A program made the translations under genes and the position numbers. The notes under the pieces were generated by a model that saw only the letters and a program-made list of their open reading frames with translations, was not told the origin of the DNA and did not search any database. A stretch of 64,000 bases of DNA. Source: Opisthocomus hoazin. Taxonomy: Eukaryota > Chordata > Aves > Opisthocomiformes > Opisthocomidae. Each line of letters starts with the position of its first letter. Position 1 is the stretch's first letter. Positions 15,001-28,000 of this stretch are shown piece by piece. Where the stretch lies: the NCBI RefSeq assembly GCF_030867145.1, contig NC_134419.1:76137403-76201402 (forward strand), in the 5' to 3' direction.

Positions 15001-17006
15001 CCTCTTCTCCTGCACATTCCAGGGGAGCCATGAAACCCCAGCACCTCTCCACTTCAATCCCTCTATGCTGCTGTCACTGTTTCAGAGCAATTCCTACCCT
15101 GAAGGTAGATTCTGTCAGTCTGTCTATCAACTGAGCCACATGGGAATAACTTCTGATTATTAAAAGTATCATGAACTCACCAGCCTGGAGAGCCAGCAGG
15201 CTCCAGGGACTCTCTAGTATCAGCCAGCGTGAAAGAAAATGGTAACTTTTGTCAAAGCGGCACAGGTTTTGCAACGTGCAGGAAATATTCCTTTACGTCC
15301 ACGGTCAACCTTGTGCTGCTGTGGTTGTCGACATCAGCCAGCTGTGCCACGCTGTGCCTCGATGAACCTCGCCTCTCCCGTGCCGTGGGGTCAGGGCGCT
15401 GAGCTGAGACCCACTGATTTCACCACGTGCACTCAGAGCAATTCTCTGACTTCTGGCGTGTTCACTTTTGACCCACTAAGTGTAAGGAAGCGGAGGGGAT
15501 AAAGCCGCGCAGGATGTCCCTCCACTCGTCCAACCGTGGGAGATCTGCGGAGATGGCCATGATGGAGGGGGAGGCCATAAGAGCTGACGTTGTTTGAGCT
15601 GATTGATGCTTCGACAGGGTTTGAGAGAAAGGTTGTGATTTTGGCATGAAGGTGTGACCTTGTGAGGCAATCAACAGCCTTCATCTCAATTAATGAATTA
15701 GGGTTGGGCAAAGTATTTTTCCTCTTCTGTCTCCGTTTTCTTGTCTCTGCCATTCTCTGGCTAAAATGCTTTAACTATGGAAGTTGGGAGATTTTTCCAG
15801 TGGGTAAATAAGCAGAAAATGAGTAAATCTCAGGTTCAGAGCAAAGGAAGAAATAGTTGGGTGAGGATTTGCAGCTTCCTTTTCAGAGAATGCTGTGTTT
15901 GAACAGCAATCTCCTGCTTTCTCTGGCAATGACAATCACCTTCTCAGTACATGGTGGCAAAGATGACTGTTGCAAAAGGCTTAGCAAGATGCTGACTTAA
16001 TCTACTATTTGCCAAACATTCCACTTTTTTTGCAAAAAAAGCAATCTTGTGTTTTGAATACAAACTGATGAAAGCAAAGCCTTGCCAGCTTAGACTTTGT
16101 GCCAGGTGAGAAGATGAGAAACCTGCTCTAATTTTAGTGTCTTCAGTCTGGTCATTGTTCTTTAGCCTGGACAAACTGTCATCTTAATTGTTGGGTTTTT
16201 TTCAGAAACATCAAAATAGAGTTCTTTTTGTGTGTCTGTACCTTATATTTTGATAAAAGTGCTTTACTGTAATGGTAAACTGGCAGAACTCTGTCTTGGG
16301 CCACAGCCCACACAGCCCACAAGCACAGATCTACCTTTACAGGCATTGAACTGGTCTTAAAGGAAAGAGAGAAAATTGAAAATATTGCAATGGAAGCATC
16401 CATTTTTAATAAAAATCACATCTTAATCGAGAAAAAGATTATTCACGTGATTCTATTTCCAGCTAATCAGAGAGTATGTAAGACATCTTTAAAATTAGAG
16501 ATTTTTGATAGAAATGTAAAAGACTGATGTTCACTGGCTTTGTATATTATTTTTATAAAAAATCTGTAGAAAATTACTATGTAACAAAACGCTTTCCCCT
16601 TCATTTAAAAAGTGAGCAAGACAGGGAGTTACCATGGACTGACCATCACAGTCACCTTCCCTGAAAAATGTTTATTCAATATTTGTCTGCTTTTCATTCT
16701 TTGTCTGTCTTCAGTCTCACAAAACCAAAACACAGAGCTAAGGGACATTGTCTGGGACTCGGACAAGAAAAACAAGTGCAGGAGTGTTTTCTGATCTGCT
16801 CCAGTTAGAAATGAAATGGATTGTTCTCTATTTTTGTATTTGTATGTCTGGACAATGCTGACTTTTTGGGAAAATACCAAGCCAGAAGTATTCAAAATAT
16901 TCCTAAGATACAACAGAGTAATGGAAGTTAAGTTGTCCTATTTACCGTTCTATTGGAGGAGCTGGACTTTCCTGATTTCTCTTTTCTTCTTTGTGGTCAC
17001 AATAAG
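1..17006. other. Intergenic sequence without a recognisable gene
   Basis: This is AT-rich unique sequence. Short frames throughout match no protein I know; the longest, on the minus strand at 14504-15052, is unrecognised. Minor structures are a 22-bp palindrome (1957-1978), a pyrimidine run (about 3548-3600) and a relatively CpG-rich patch (about 15290-15620). The position suggests sequence downstream of CHST15 toward CPXM2 if bird synteny follows mammals, but no CPXM2 exon is visible. Confidence 0.7.
15290..15620. other. Relatively CpG-rich patch, function unknown
   Basis: By hand count there are roughly twenty CpG dinucleotides in about 330 bp, well above the surroundings. Three minus-strand frames stay open across it. 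There is no TATA box, recognisable exon or repeat. It may be a weak regulatory element, an unrecognised exon or simply slowly decaying DNA. Confidence 0.35.
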
Positions 17007-17530
17007 TGGTAAAGAATGCATCTGAAGTGTGTATAGCAGATCACAAAGAGCATGTGAATTTAAATATTGGGAGGAGAGAGGGCTTAAAAGCAAAATATCA
17101 CAAGTCCCTGGGAAAACATCACCAGTGCGTTTGTGACAGACGTCTAGAGTTCTCAGAAAAGGTAGATACATTTTGTGTGCAAGTATCGCTGAATTCAAAC
17201 ACTGCTGGTGTAGATGAGGCAAGGCGAAGAATAAGTAACATCCCCAGGACAGACTCAGGAGAAAGAACATTAATGGAAGCCTTTCACTCTTTTCTTACAG
17301 AGTTCTGTTCATATTTCAGAAGGTGGAACCATTGTGGATTGCTCACGCAAGAAGTCCTAGAAAGGCAGGGATTTTTCAGGTTAGAAAATGTATTTTGTTT
17401 AGCCTTGTATTCTCAGGGTGAGGATTACCCTAGATCTCAGTTTGTTGCACTTTCTGCCATACAGACTAGTCTCTTGTGACTTCTTGGGGAATATGTTTTC
17501 TGAAATAAAAAGCTTTTTCTTTAAACAAAC
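17007..17530 (+). other. Possible terminal exon of an unknown plus-strand transcript
   Basis: A pyrimidine tract (CTTTCCTGATTTCTCTTTTC and following) precedes the acceptor-like ACAATAAG ending at 17006. The frame then stays open for about 157 codons to a TGA at 17477-17479, followed by AATAAA at 17504-17509. The frame has no ATG near its beginning, so it would need upstream exons, none of which I can see. The product resembles nothing I recognise. It could be a non-coding transcript end or coincidence. Confidence 0.2.
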
Positions 17531-19787
17531 TGTGACATGACTTTCATCCAGCTGACAAAACAAAACAGTGAACATTTTCAGTAGTATGTAGGAGTGGGTT
17601 TGGGGGCTTCTGTTTACATGTAAGAATTACGTGAGGTAATGAATCAAATTCCTGGCATCTAGTTTTGTCAAGACCCTACAATCTCTTTTTCTTTGTATAA
17701 TAATATTTACTGTCAAGCCGTCTCCAACTACAGCCTCAAAATGTCAGTGCAATAGATAAATTTCCCCTACAAGTTACAACAGATACTTCCTTTTTTCCCA
17801 TACTATGAGGCTGTGGTTTCTGCTTCAGATTCCTTTCCTTAATTCTCCTCCTACACTTATTTTTCTCCAGTGCAACTTCCATAAAGTTATTCTTCATATC
17901 TGTCAGCATGAACAAATGCACACTCAGAGGCATAAATATTATTAAACAGTTTCTGCAAACCCAGCTTTTTTATTATATTTAAATAAGAACAGACTTTTCC
18001 AAATTTGTGACAATGTCTTGGTAATCACCCACTGTACATTAATAAAATGTTTTGGTGCTTGCAGTCACCGTACACTTTCCAGAGGTTGTTCCAGTAACAA
18101 AAGCACATCCAGATACCTTCTTTAAGTGAAGTAAAGCAAAACCAACAAGATCAGCCCAGCAGAGAGATTTCAGTGGCACTGCTTAATCTGTACAGTTTTG
18201 AATCCTGATCGCTGTTGATTCCCCTAGTCCAGCTGCAGAAATGCACTCTGTGCCTTTGTGAAAATTGCTTGAGAAGGGATCAATGCAGTACCCACAGACT
18301 TAGGGCTTTGTGGAGCCAAGGTGATGACCTAACCCAAAGCCTTCCTCTACTTGACCCCTGTGCTCATCGCCTTGCATTCCCCAGCAGCAGAGGCCACCGT
18401 CTTTGCAGGAACAAGTCCATGGTGTTACTCAACATCCTTCTCTCCTTCTGCTGGGGCAAGGATGTGGATCACCACAGACATGGGACCTGGGACAGGTTGG
18501 TGCTCCACTTTTCAAGTTACCAGGTCCTCATGCCATAACTGTGCTGTGTGGTACATAACACGGGTGACGGGTACTGAATTTGGTGGTGTTAGTGCTGTAG
18601 TCGGTGACACATGTCCTGTTGACTTGATCTGGATAGGGCTTTCATTTGAAAAGAAGAAAAATTGATCCAATTTTCTGATTACGAAAAATATATTAAAAAA
18701 ATTATTAACCTTAAATGCTAATAAAAATTTACATAAACAAATGCCCTGTTGAGTCCAGGCAAGCTAAGCAAAGTCATTGTGTTGCAACCAAGATAATCTA
18801 TTTAATTTTATAAATGGTAGAGCCTGTGTTGTTATTATTATTATTGTTATCACTGAAAGAAAGAGGGAACAAAAAAAGAAAAGATCCTACTATATTTCTT
18901 AAGGTTCTAATGAGTCCTCGGTCACAGTTTTTTTCTTCTCAGGTTAGAGCATTAATAAGAGGGTAACTTTCTAGTTGGCTGTGTGTCAGGGATATAGTCT
19001 TTATCCTACTTTTTAGAAAAATTAACGCTTATAAGACTGTGATTATGTTATGTGCTAATCCACAGTAAGTATTGCAGGAATTCCCAGAGACGATATCCTC
19101 AAAACCCCACTGTTCTATTTAACTAACTTAGAACGATACGGCCAAGAAATCATACACTCAGATTTCAGGCCATTGCGGATGTCGTCCTTGTCCTGAACAG
19201 CAGAAAACCTCAAGTACTCTATCTGCAGATATTTGCAGTTTTGTGGTGATTTATATAAACAATTTCTTCGTAATAAGGACTCAGTCTATATCACTGTCAA
19301 GCATTAAGCAGAATAAGATCAGACATTGAAAGTATTTTTTAGGTAAAAAAAGATCTCAATTCAGATTTTAGATCTAAATTTTCCTTTTTAAAAAAAAATA
19401 TTATCAAACAGTCTGTTATTGCTCAAATAATACCGTGGAAATCAGTGGAATTGGTCCTCTATTCAACAGGAGCACAAACTCTTGTTTCTGTGCTTGTTTG
19501 CAGATCTAAAATGCCAGCTTGGCAAAAAGAGCAGATCTACAGAAGACCATTTTGAAGAGGGTCTTGACAAACTGTTCAGCCATGAATCAGGACAAAGATA
19601 CAGGTGATTTCAGAACGATGTGTTGAAATGTAATTTCTTCCAGTCTTTTTTTTTTTAATATGTGTACTCTTCCTTTACTTTTTAAATGAAACTTTGAAAA
19701 TTTTAATCTAACACCTGACTTTGTTCCTTTTATTCTTCTTGCAAGTCAAGGTTTAGAAATGTATGTGGTATGTTATATGGAAATATA
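17531..19787. other. Intergenic, nothing recognised
   Basis: AT-rich unique sequence with short T and TTA runs (for example near 18830-18850). There is no supported gene or repeat. Confidence 0.7.
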
Positions 19788-20079
19788 TATGGACACTGCT
19801 GGGTCATGTCCAGCTTTTCATTCACCAGTACCCCCAAGTCTTTCTCCTCAGGGCTGCTCTCAATCCGTTCTTCACCCAGCCTGCCTTTGTGCTTGGGATT
19901 GCCCTGACCCAGGTACAGGACCTTGCACTTGGCCTTGTTGAACTTCATGAGGTTCACACGGGCCCACCTCTCAAGCCTGTTCAGGTCCCTCTGGAAGGCA
20001 TCCCATCCCTCCAGTGCGTCAACCGCGCCACACAGCTTGGTGTTGTCAGTGCCAAATATTGTTCCAGTCCTGCCATCCA
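19788..20079 (-). mobile_element. CR1 LINE fragment: internal part of ORF2 (reverse transcriptase C-terminal region)
   Basis: The minus-strand frame reads [20 protein letters not shown], then VLYLGQGNP, then [19 protein letters not shown], the well-known CR1 ORF2 segment after the polymerase core. The fragment stops soon after EKLDM and lacks the several hundred bases and 8-mer tail expected at a CR1 3' end. It is therefore truncated on both sides, and the 3' loss is probably a later deletion. The frame is still open over about 100 codons, but the element cannot be active. Confidence 0.92.
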
Positions 20080-23000
20080 CAGAATGATAGCTTTATGTAA
20101 CTGGGCAAGTGCTGACTTTTTGATAGAAACAGTAATAAATATATTAAATGAAAACATGTGGTTCTAATTGCTTCAAGGCCTGCTCTATTTTCTTGTGTTG
20201 GCAGTTCCTTCTCCTTCAGCTCAGCATAGATTTGGTATTTCCTAAGAGTCTCAGGCGTTGGAACAAAAAATGTGTTTTATTTATACAGCATTTGTCATGG
20301 TAAAAGCATAGAAAGGCATTGTTTTAAGGTCAAAAGTAGAAGCAGAAACTCTTGTGAAAATAGATGAACACTACCTGTAGAGTCACCAACTCACCTGCAG
20401 CAATAATGAGGCAAACCCATGGACTTGCGTCCACTGCGCAGGCTTCCAGTGTTTACCTTGTCCCTGGAAGAGGGCTGGAGGTCAGCCAGCCACCCAAGAG
20501 CATCACACACCAAACACTCAAAGAAGCCACCCCACAGTGAAGAACACTGCCCACACCATGCCGCTGATGAAATTTTATTACGAGTTGCCTGGTAATGAAT
20601 ATTTTCTTTGGAGATCCATCAGCTAAAATTATTTAATGTGTGAGAGTCTTGACTTTTTAAAAGACGTTCATTTCTAGCCCACATGGCTGGGAAGGCAAAC
20701 ATGAAAATGAAATAGGAAACCCTTGGATAACAGGGAAACACCAGCTTCTGAAAAAGCCCAAATGTTTTACTTTAATTAATCTTGGATTTTGTGTGATAAG
20801 ACTCACATTTTTCAACACATGGGATTAGCAGCAATTCATATGCAATATATAGTATTTTTTCTTTTAATTATACCTGAATTAACTGAAAGTATAGGAGATC
20901 TTGTGTGACCAAATGTTTTTAGAGCTTTTCCATTTTCTTGCAGATACACCATGGTCCAAGAGTGGAAATGCCCAACCTTATCCCGGAGTGCTCAGTAAAA
21001 CTAACATCTGTTGGAGGTCTGAAGCAGTCCTTTTGCTAAATGAGATGTCCTACTGGTGCTTTGGCCGGAATACAACTTTTGTAAAAGTTAAGATGTCTTC
21101 CTGGATTTTCACACATAAACCCAGAGTGCTGTGTGACAGCAAAGATTGCTAAGAGCTGAGGATTAGTAAGAAACATCAGCCTGGTACTTGATAATGACAA
21201 TAAAATCCAGTATTTCGAAATGGATGGATAGAATCAGTCTAGTATCAGCACTCCCAAGTCAACCTTCAAAGGTGTTGTTTAATTTGGACCTGTGTGCAGT
21301 CCACTTAGAAGCAGCAAAATAATACACATTTGCCTTGTCTAGTTAAAATTCCAGTTGGATTTTCTTCCAAAAGCAATGGATTAAACTGGATTTCTTATTA
21401 ATCACTTAGCATGGAGCTACAGTAGGATAAATTGGCCTTGAAAACAGAAGTGCAATTCTTTTCTTAGTGGTAATGCTACCCCAAAAAAGAAAAGATGCAG
21501 AACTTGACTCTTTGTCAGCTGTAAAGACACAACATTCAGTAGATGAAAAACGGGATTATTAGAGGAGAAAGTTGAACGGATAAATATCTCAAGATGCAGA
21601 ACATGTACAGTTTTGGTGGAAGTGCTCTCCTCTTTCCCTCTTAGAAGACTCAGAAGCTGGCACAGTGCTTTCAGTTAGGTTACACACAGAGGTCTGAAAT
21701 TTTTTTCAGGAGTATCTGAAAAATACTTGTTTAGTGTAGAAATTATGTATAAGTCCTCACACTAATGACTAGTACATTGAGGATGAGAGGCATAATTATA
21801 ATGATGAAAACAATATTTGGAAATGGTAATAACAGTACTCAATCAAAATTAAGCTAAGAAAATGATGAGTCTCAAATAACCTGAGGAGAATTCTGAGTAG
21901 AAGAGAAATAAGACCAAATCTAAACAAGCAAATACTGACCTGGAGAAAGGTGCTTCCTTATAAATAGAAAACTTCAGCCTGGCTGTAATGCTTATAAAAA
22001 CAGAAACAGTGACAACTTTCTCCAACTGGTGAGATTTCAATAGAAAATTATCCCTTGGTTCAACAGATCCCCTATTCTAAAGACAGTGACATAAACAAAC
22101 GGTCCATTTTTAGTTTTAGCACAATAGTTTGCATAGCAGTTAGTTCCAGTAGCTAGTTAGTATAACAGTTTGAAGCCAAAAAAAAGAACTTCTTACAAAA
22201 AGACTGAGAAATGTAGTTTAAATTTAGCAGCTGCAATGCCAGAAATAAGCAGAGAGGAACTGATGAAAAATGAACTTCCAGTGTGACTGAAACAAATACT
22301 GGCTTCAAAGATTTTTCAGCAGCAAGCTGACAAATTCAGTGAAACAGTTGGAAAACATTTGGATGCTCATTCGCTCAAACAGACTTTTTTGATACTTTCA
22401 GAAGGGGAGGGGGGAATTCGGTGGTTGAAAAGGTAGCTCAGTATTTAGGGCTGCAGTATGAGGTTTAATAGAGAAGAGGAACCATTATAATCAACTCAAC
22501 ATTAAAATTACGCTGTTCATATTGTTGCTAAGTGGACGAGATACTAGATATGTTGGTGTACCATGTTCTGTTATCTTTCTTTACAAAAGAAAAGCTCCCA
22601 CACAAAAAGGAGGGGAGGGAAAGCTTTGCTTAGCCTCATCTTTCAGCCCTAAGGTGCTGAGACTTTCAGCTGTGGTATATCCCCGTCAGCCGAGCTATAC
22701 CCCAGAATCAGAAAATGGGAGGGGGGAGGAATTTATTTGCCATGACTATATGCACCACTCAGATGGCCAAGCCCATGCTGGCATGGGCACACTGTGGAGG
22801 TGCAGAAGCTCCAGCAAGAAATTTATTAAAATTATCCACTAACATCAGGCCAGGGCAAAGGACAGATATTTTTTGTTCCCTCATTGATACTGGGTAGCTC
22901 AGAATATTCTGAATCTTAAAAAAGCCTTTGGACACAGATTCTCATGGCTGTTTCCTCTGTTAAAAGATTTTACATTTGGGTGGTGAGATTGCCATGAAAT

Positions 23001-23696
23001 ACTTTTTGCCTACTGGAAGTGCTCGGATCTCCGTGCTGGCTGTATAATCTATCCCACACACCAAGATGAGGTATGGATAGACAACAGGAAGGGAAGGTGG
23101 TCACGAGGTGTCTGAACCTCCCCAGGGCATAACTTGTGCTCTGGCTGCAGGACCAACCACCAGCCCTGCAAAGGGAAAGACCCAGGAAAGTGCAGAATAC
23201 ATCTACCCAGTTGCTGCCTGTTCCTGTCCTAATCCTCCAGCTAATGTTCAACCAGACAGAGCTGCCTGCCAAGGGTCATATTTAGAAGAAAAGTTGAAGT
23301 ACTTCACACCTCCCATCAGAAAGCTCTTTTTGTTCTCTTTTGGATCTGTTTGCAGCTTAAGTCTAGTCCACTCACAAGAAACACAGTTCTATATGCTGCT
23401 TGGGATATCTTAGAAGTCCTCCCCAGAACCTACATGTCCTTGAAAATCTTAGTTAAAGACTCTGAGTAAAAATACTTCTTTTGTAACAATGGGCCTTGAG
23501 TTTCTCAATCACAAATATCTGTGGTTTCCTTCTGGAGAGCCAGATGGGTCAGCAGTTTCTTAAACTCTTCTCGCTCCATACAACATTCCTACAAATCTGA
23601 AGGGCTTAGACTGCCAAAGGATACAGACCTTTGCTGGCACTGAACATCCCATGCTACACAAAAGGCAATGGGTGTCCAATGCACACAAATCTCATT
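20080..23696. other. Intergenic, nothing recognised
   Basis: Unique sequence between two CR1 fragments. Frames at 22522-22842 and 23108-23413 are short and unrecognised. Confidence 0.7.
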
Positions 23697-23806
23697 GAAC
23701 CAGATGATCTTTTAGGTCCCTTCCAACCCTCACCATTCTATGATTCTATGATTCTATGATTCTATGATTCTATGATTCTATGATTCTATGATTCTATGAT
23801 TCTATG
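23697..23806 (+). mobile_element. CR1 3' end with an expanded ATTCTATG tail
   Basis: The sequence AGATGATCTTTTAGGTCCCTTCCAACCC is the CR1 3' terminal region. It is followed at 23735-23806 by nine perfect copies of the 8-mer ATTCTATG. Only about 110 bp of the element remain, a typical severe 5' truncation. The tail copy number is high for CR1. Confidence 0.9.
23735..23806 (+). repeat. (ATTCTATG)9 tandem repeat
   Basis: Nine uninterrupted 8-bp units, counted directly, form the CR1 tail and now behave as a microsatellite. They are likely polymorphic in length. Confidence 0.95.
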
Positions 23807-25028
23807 ACATGATATTCCTGTTGACTTAAATGATGTTGGGATAACTCCTGTCAAGGTACCAAGGTGTAAGTAACACCCCATCCACTCACACTATGGAAAA
23901 CAGCCTTCTGCAAAGAAATCAGACAGTGGGACTGACCACCAGGCATCTGCAGGGAAAAGTTAACACATCAGGCTTTCTACTGCAATGGCCATGGCATACA
24001 GCCTGCTGTCAGCCAAGCCATCCCACTGCCCGTTTCTGATTTCCAGTGTCCAGCAGAGGTGACCCAGAAGGGTGCTTCGACTCAGGCTCAAGCACAGAAC
24101 CACAAAGGATCCACTCACAAAGCCAGCAACCCCAGAGAGTTCCACTCTGAGCCTGTAAACGCTGTTCATCACGGTTCCCTAAGCACAGAGGCAAGCAGCA
24201 CGCATGCATTGGCAGCCACCCTCCTTTTTAGGGAGGGCTTCTGCAAGGGAGGTCAGGTCAATTTTTAGCAGATGGTTTTATTTACTTACATCTCAGCAGC
24301 CCTTTCTCGGCTTTATTTGTATTTATCGCAGGGGTTCCGTTTGTGGCTCAGGGATTGCACCGGAGGTGTGGTGGTGCATTATAATCAGCACTGGCCCTTC
24401 GCTTGTTGAACAAATGACAACTGGCAGCCTCTGCAGTGTTTCCATTTTGTAAGCACTTACTGCTGTGTCTCTCCGTGATGAAACACATGTCAGATCCCAG
24501 CAGCGCAGGACCACCCGGACCACATTAGCATCGGAGTGATTGAACAACCTGGTCAGAACTTTGTCAAATGACAAGCGGCATGTGGAGGAAGCAGGACATG
24601 GAGACCTCGCCCAGCCTTTCCAAGCAAGCACACTTCCAAGCGTATCCCTGATTTTTGGCGCTCCATAACTTCCAGGTTCACTAAATAGCTGTGTGGAGTA
24701 CAGTATAGCAGAGGCTCTGAAAATTGTGAGGAACTGCAATATTGCTGCTAGAAGAGCATTTGTACCTGTTAAATACTACCAGAGCTGAGCCAGAGCAGGG
24801 AGCAGCCTCTCACCGGTGGGTGCTGGCAGTGGGTTATTCAAGGGAGTCAAGGATCTTGTTCTTCTAAAAGGAAAACATCTTCTTCCAGAACTTGCAATGA
24901 TCTTTTGATCAGGGTCTTTATACAACTGCCTGCGAAGGATAACACAGCTACAGCATACCAAACCCCACACTGAAACAGCACTGTGATTAAGAAGTCTCAG
25001 CAGTTAGGAAACGCCAGCATCAGCCCTG

Positions 25029-25060
25029 GTGTGTGTTTGTGTGTACGAGTGTGTGTGTCG
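25029..25060. repeat. Imperfect GT-rich microsatellite
   Basis: Two short (GT) runs, GTGTGTGTTTGTGTGT and GTGTGTGTGTCG, are separated by ACGA. Intergenic. Confidence 0.8.
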
Positions 25061-28000
25061 AGGCTGCGGGACACCCGGAGCTGGGACTGCCTCTCGCACT
25101 GCGTGTCAGCCCAACAACCACCACTGCAGGGTCTCACTCCTTCCCTAGCATCCCTGGCTACGAATAATAGCAATACACAGTAGAGAAAGCAATCAGAATC
25201 ATTACAAGGATATTCGGGAAGGATGGACAAGATTCCATAGGAATTAATGCACTGTTTTAAAAACCCTAGAGTACTTTAACAATACCAGCCTAAAGATCTC
25301 TCATTTTTTCCTTAAAGACTTAAAATACTTTTGTAGTTTTGGAAAATGACTTTTTGTATAGATGGACTGGAAAAAAAACCCAGCACAAATAGTAGTTTTT
25401 GTTTTGTTTTATTTTTTATGTAAAGGAAAAGCATATTATTTTCACTGGGGAGGCAGACGATAAGTACAAAGAGATCAAACCTTCTTGTAGCACTACAGTA
25501 TTACAAGTGATAATAAACTTTTCTTTACTATATGAGAGCTTCCTCATGGCAATTAAAAAGAGCCCTGGAACTATAAACTTTCTTTCACTAGTTTTCTTTC
25601 ATGAGAAGCTGAAAGGGACCACCTGGGTCATCAGGTCCCTTCCCATGTAATGCAAGGTGGTCACATAAATTAATGTTTAGTTCAGAAGGACCCCTAAAGC
25701 CCCATCTGAGGTGGCCTACACCCTGCAGACTACACCACCTATCCCAGCAATATGTTCAGGACATCTGTTCAAAGGTGGTGCTGTAAAGCACACCAGGGAG
25801 AGAGAAGGAATGACGTAGGAAATTCCCAGTTACTCTAGTTCCCTGCAAGAGCAACAGTAGTGCTGTTGGATAAAGCTCCCAAATGTGTGTATAAATTCCC
25901 ATATATTTTAAGTAAATTCCGGAGTTTTTCTTTCTTCCTTTACTTTTTTCCCTGGATGAGCAATTAGTGATACTACAGTCTTTTCTCATTTATGCATCTG
26001 GAAACACCTTGTTTATAAAGCACCAAGATCCCAAGGCCATATAAAATTTTGATGAGATATGTTCTCCTGGGGGTGAGAAGATTCAACATTTCACCTGAAA
26101 GTGCCTCTTCTGTTCAAACTAGGCCACTTCAGCCTATTGACTCACATGGCCGAGACAGCAACCCACGCTTTCTGTTTGGATTTGCTGGCTGGTAAGAACA
26201 AGTTTCTGGCTGAAGAAGTGCCCCTCCAGCAGCGGCCAAGCGTCTTCCCACCCACCAGACGGCTCCCAGCAGATTTGTTGGATGCACATCTGGTTGCTCA
26301 GGACCTGCTGAGCTGTGACCTTCCCTTGGCACTTGGTGGGACCACCACTGGGGAAACAGCTCCCACAGCTGGGATGTTCTGCTCCTGCCAAGCACCCGGT
26401 CCCTGCAGACTGAGGGAGAGGGCTCCGTGCCATCCCACCCTCGCACATCGGTAGAGAAGAAAGAAAGTCTCTTTCTACCAAAAGAAATACCCGGAGGGGG
26501 CCCAGGTCAGAGCCTTGGAGAGCTTCCCAGGAGCTTCTGTTCTCTCCACAGCTGTCTTTGGCACTCACCCACCTTCTCCTGCTGTCCCTGTGCAGCCACC
26601 CCTCAAACCCCATGGAGCACATCTGGGGTTTATCCATGGGAGGTATGTCCTTGCTGGTGGGAAGCAATGCCATGGCACCATGTCTCCCCATTTCGACAGG
26701 GGATTTGCGCATATGTAGCAGCCAGGATGACCATAACGGAGGAACACCGTAGCTTCTACTCCCAGACCCTGGTAACCCACCCTCTGGTTCTGCCTGCTGG
26801 TTTTTACCAACCTGCACTCAGGAGGGAGAGAGGGGGATTTTGTTCCTTTTGGTGGATTGCCAGTGGAATAATTTCCTGAGCAATAATTACAGGGCCAAGA
26901 AGATACAACTCCGCAAAGCATGTCCCAGCGTGCATAAATGTATCAGAGGGCAGAAACAGACCCTGCAGACCCCAGCACTTCACTGCTGCTTCTGTCTGTG
27001 GGGGTGGCATGTAGAGGAATCTTCTTTTTCCTTGTTTCACTGGGACTGTATTGCATCTTTTAATTTTTCATTCCAAAGTCTGCAGTGTTATTTTGTGTAG
27101 CTTTTATTTTCAGAGTGGAACTTGAAGCAGTTGCAGCTGAAATACTGTCTTGTGATTTTGACTGATTTTTTGTTTAATCCTTAGCCAGTAAGAAATCCTT
27201 TGAAGTAGCAGAACTATGCTTCTCTGCAGGTTGATCTGGACACACAATAATCAGAGAGATAGCAGACAAATGTACCGGAGCAGAAATTGCAGATTTGCTT
27301 GCTAGATACCTGACAGCTCTGGATAGATACTCTGCTCAGGCTTTGGCTTTAGTTTTGCTTGCTTCTCCATTGCTCTAAAGAGAGGAGTAACAGTGAGAGG
27401 ACCTTGCTCGATTTAGTCCCACTAATACCAGCCTCAGACCAACCAACAAAATCCTTACTGCAGGGGATGTCACCCACCTGAGTTGCTGTTTTGTCTGCAC
27501 AGAGCCCTGCTCCAAAGCATTTCCACAACTTGCTTCTGTTGGAAACCTTCTTGCTGTTCTTCCCCTCCAGGGTGGGACCACCAGAGCAAGAACCAGCTCA
27601 TGTTTAGGCTAGGGAGGTGAAGGCTGATGTGTGGCCCCTCAGCTCCACTCAGCGCTCCGGAGGTCAGTGGGGACCCAACTGGATGTCCCCAGGTCCCACT
27701 TTTCTCCCTGCTGGCAGGGGTGGTGGGTGGCAAACATTTAACTGGAGCAGCATGTGCAAATGGAGAGGATAAAATCAGCTCGAGGTGCATAAGCCTCAGC
27801 TGTGGCTGCACGGAGGCAGCTAATGAGGTTATGATCCAAGACGGGATCGACCGGTGGTGCACTCTGTATCTGCCGCCTCTGGTGAGAGTGCCTTGAAACC
27901 CAACCGCCCGTTACACGAGTGCCATAAAGCCTGCAAATGCAAAAGCACGACAAATAGCTGGCCCTTTGAGGAAACGACACCAGCCAAATGGATTTTCCCT

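Noticed and set aside
14504..15052. 182-codon minus-strand frame
   Set aside because: No recognisable domain, an overlapping frame open on the same strand, and no splice or polyadenylation context; most likely a chance frame.
25611..25660. CR1-like words (AAAGGGACCACCTGGGTCATC) in intergenic DNA
   Set aside because: Only a short stretch resembles a CR1 3' end, with no tail and no second landmark; too weak to call.
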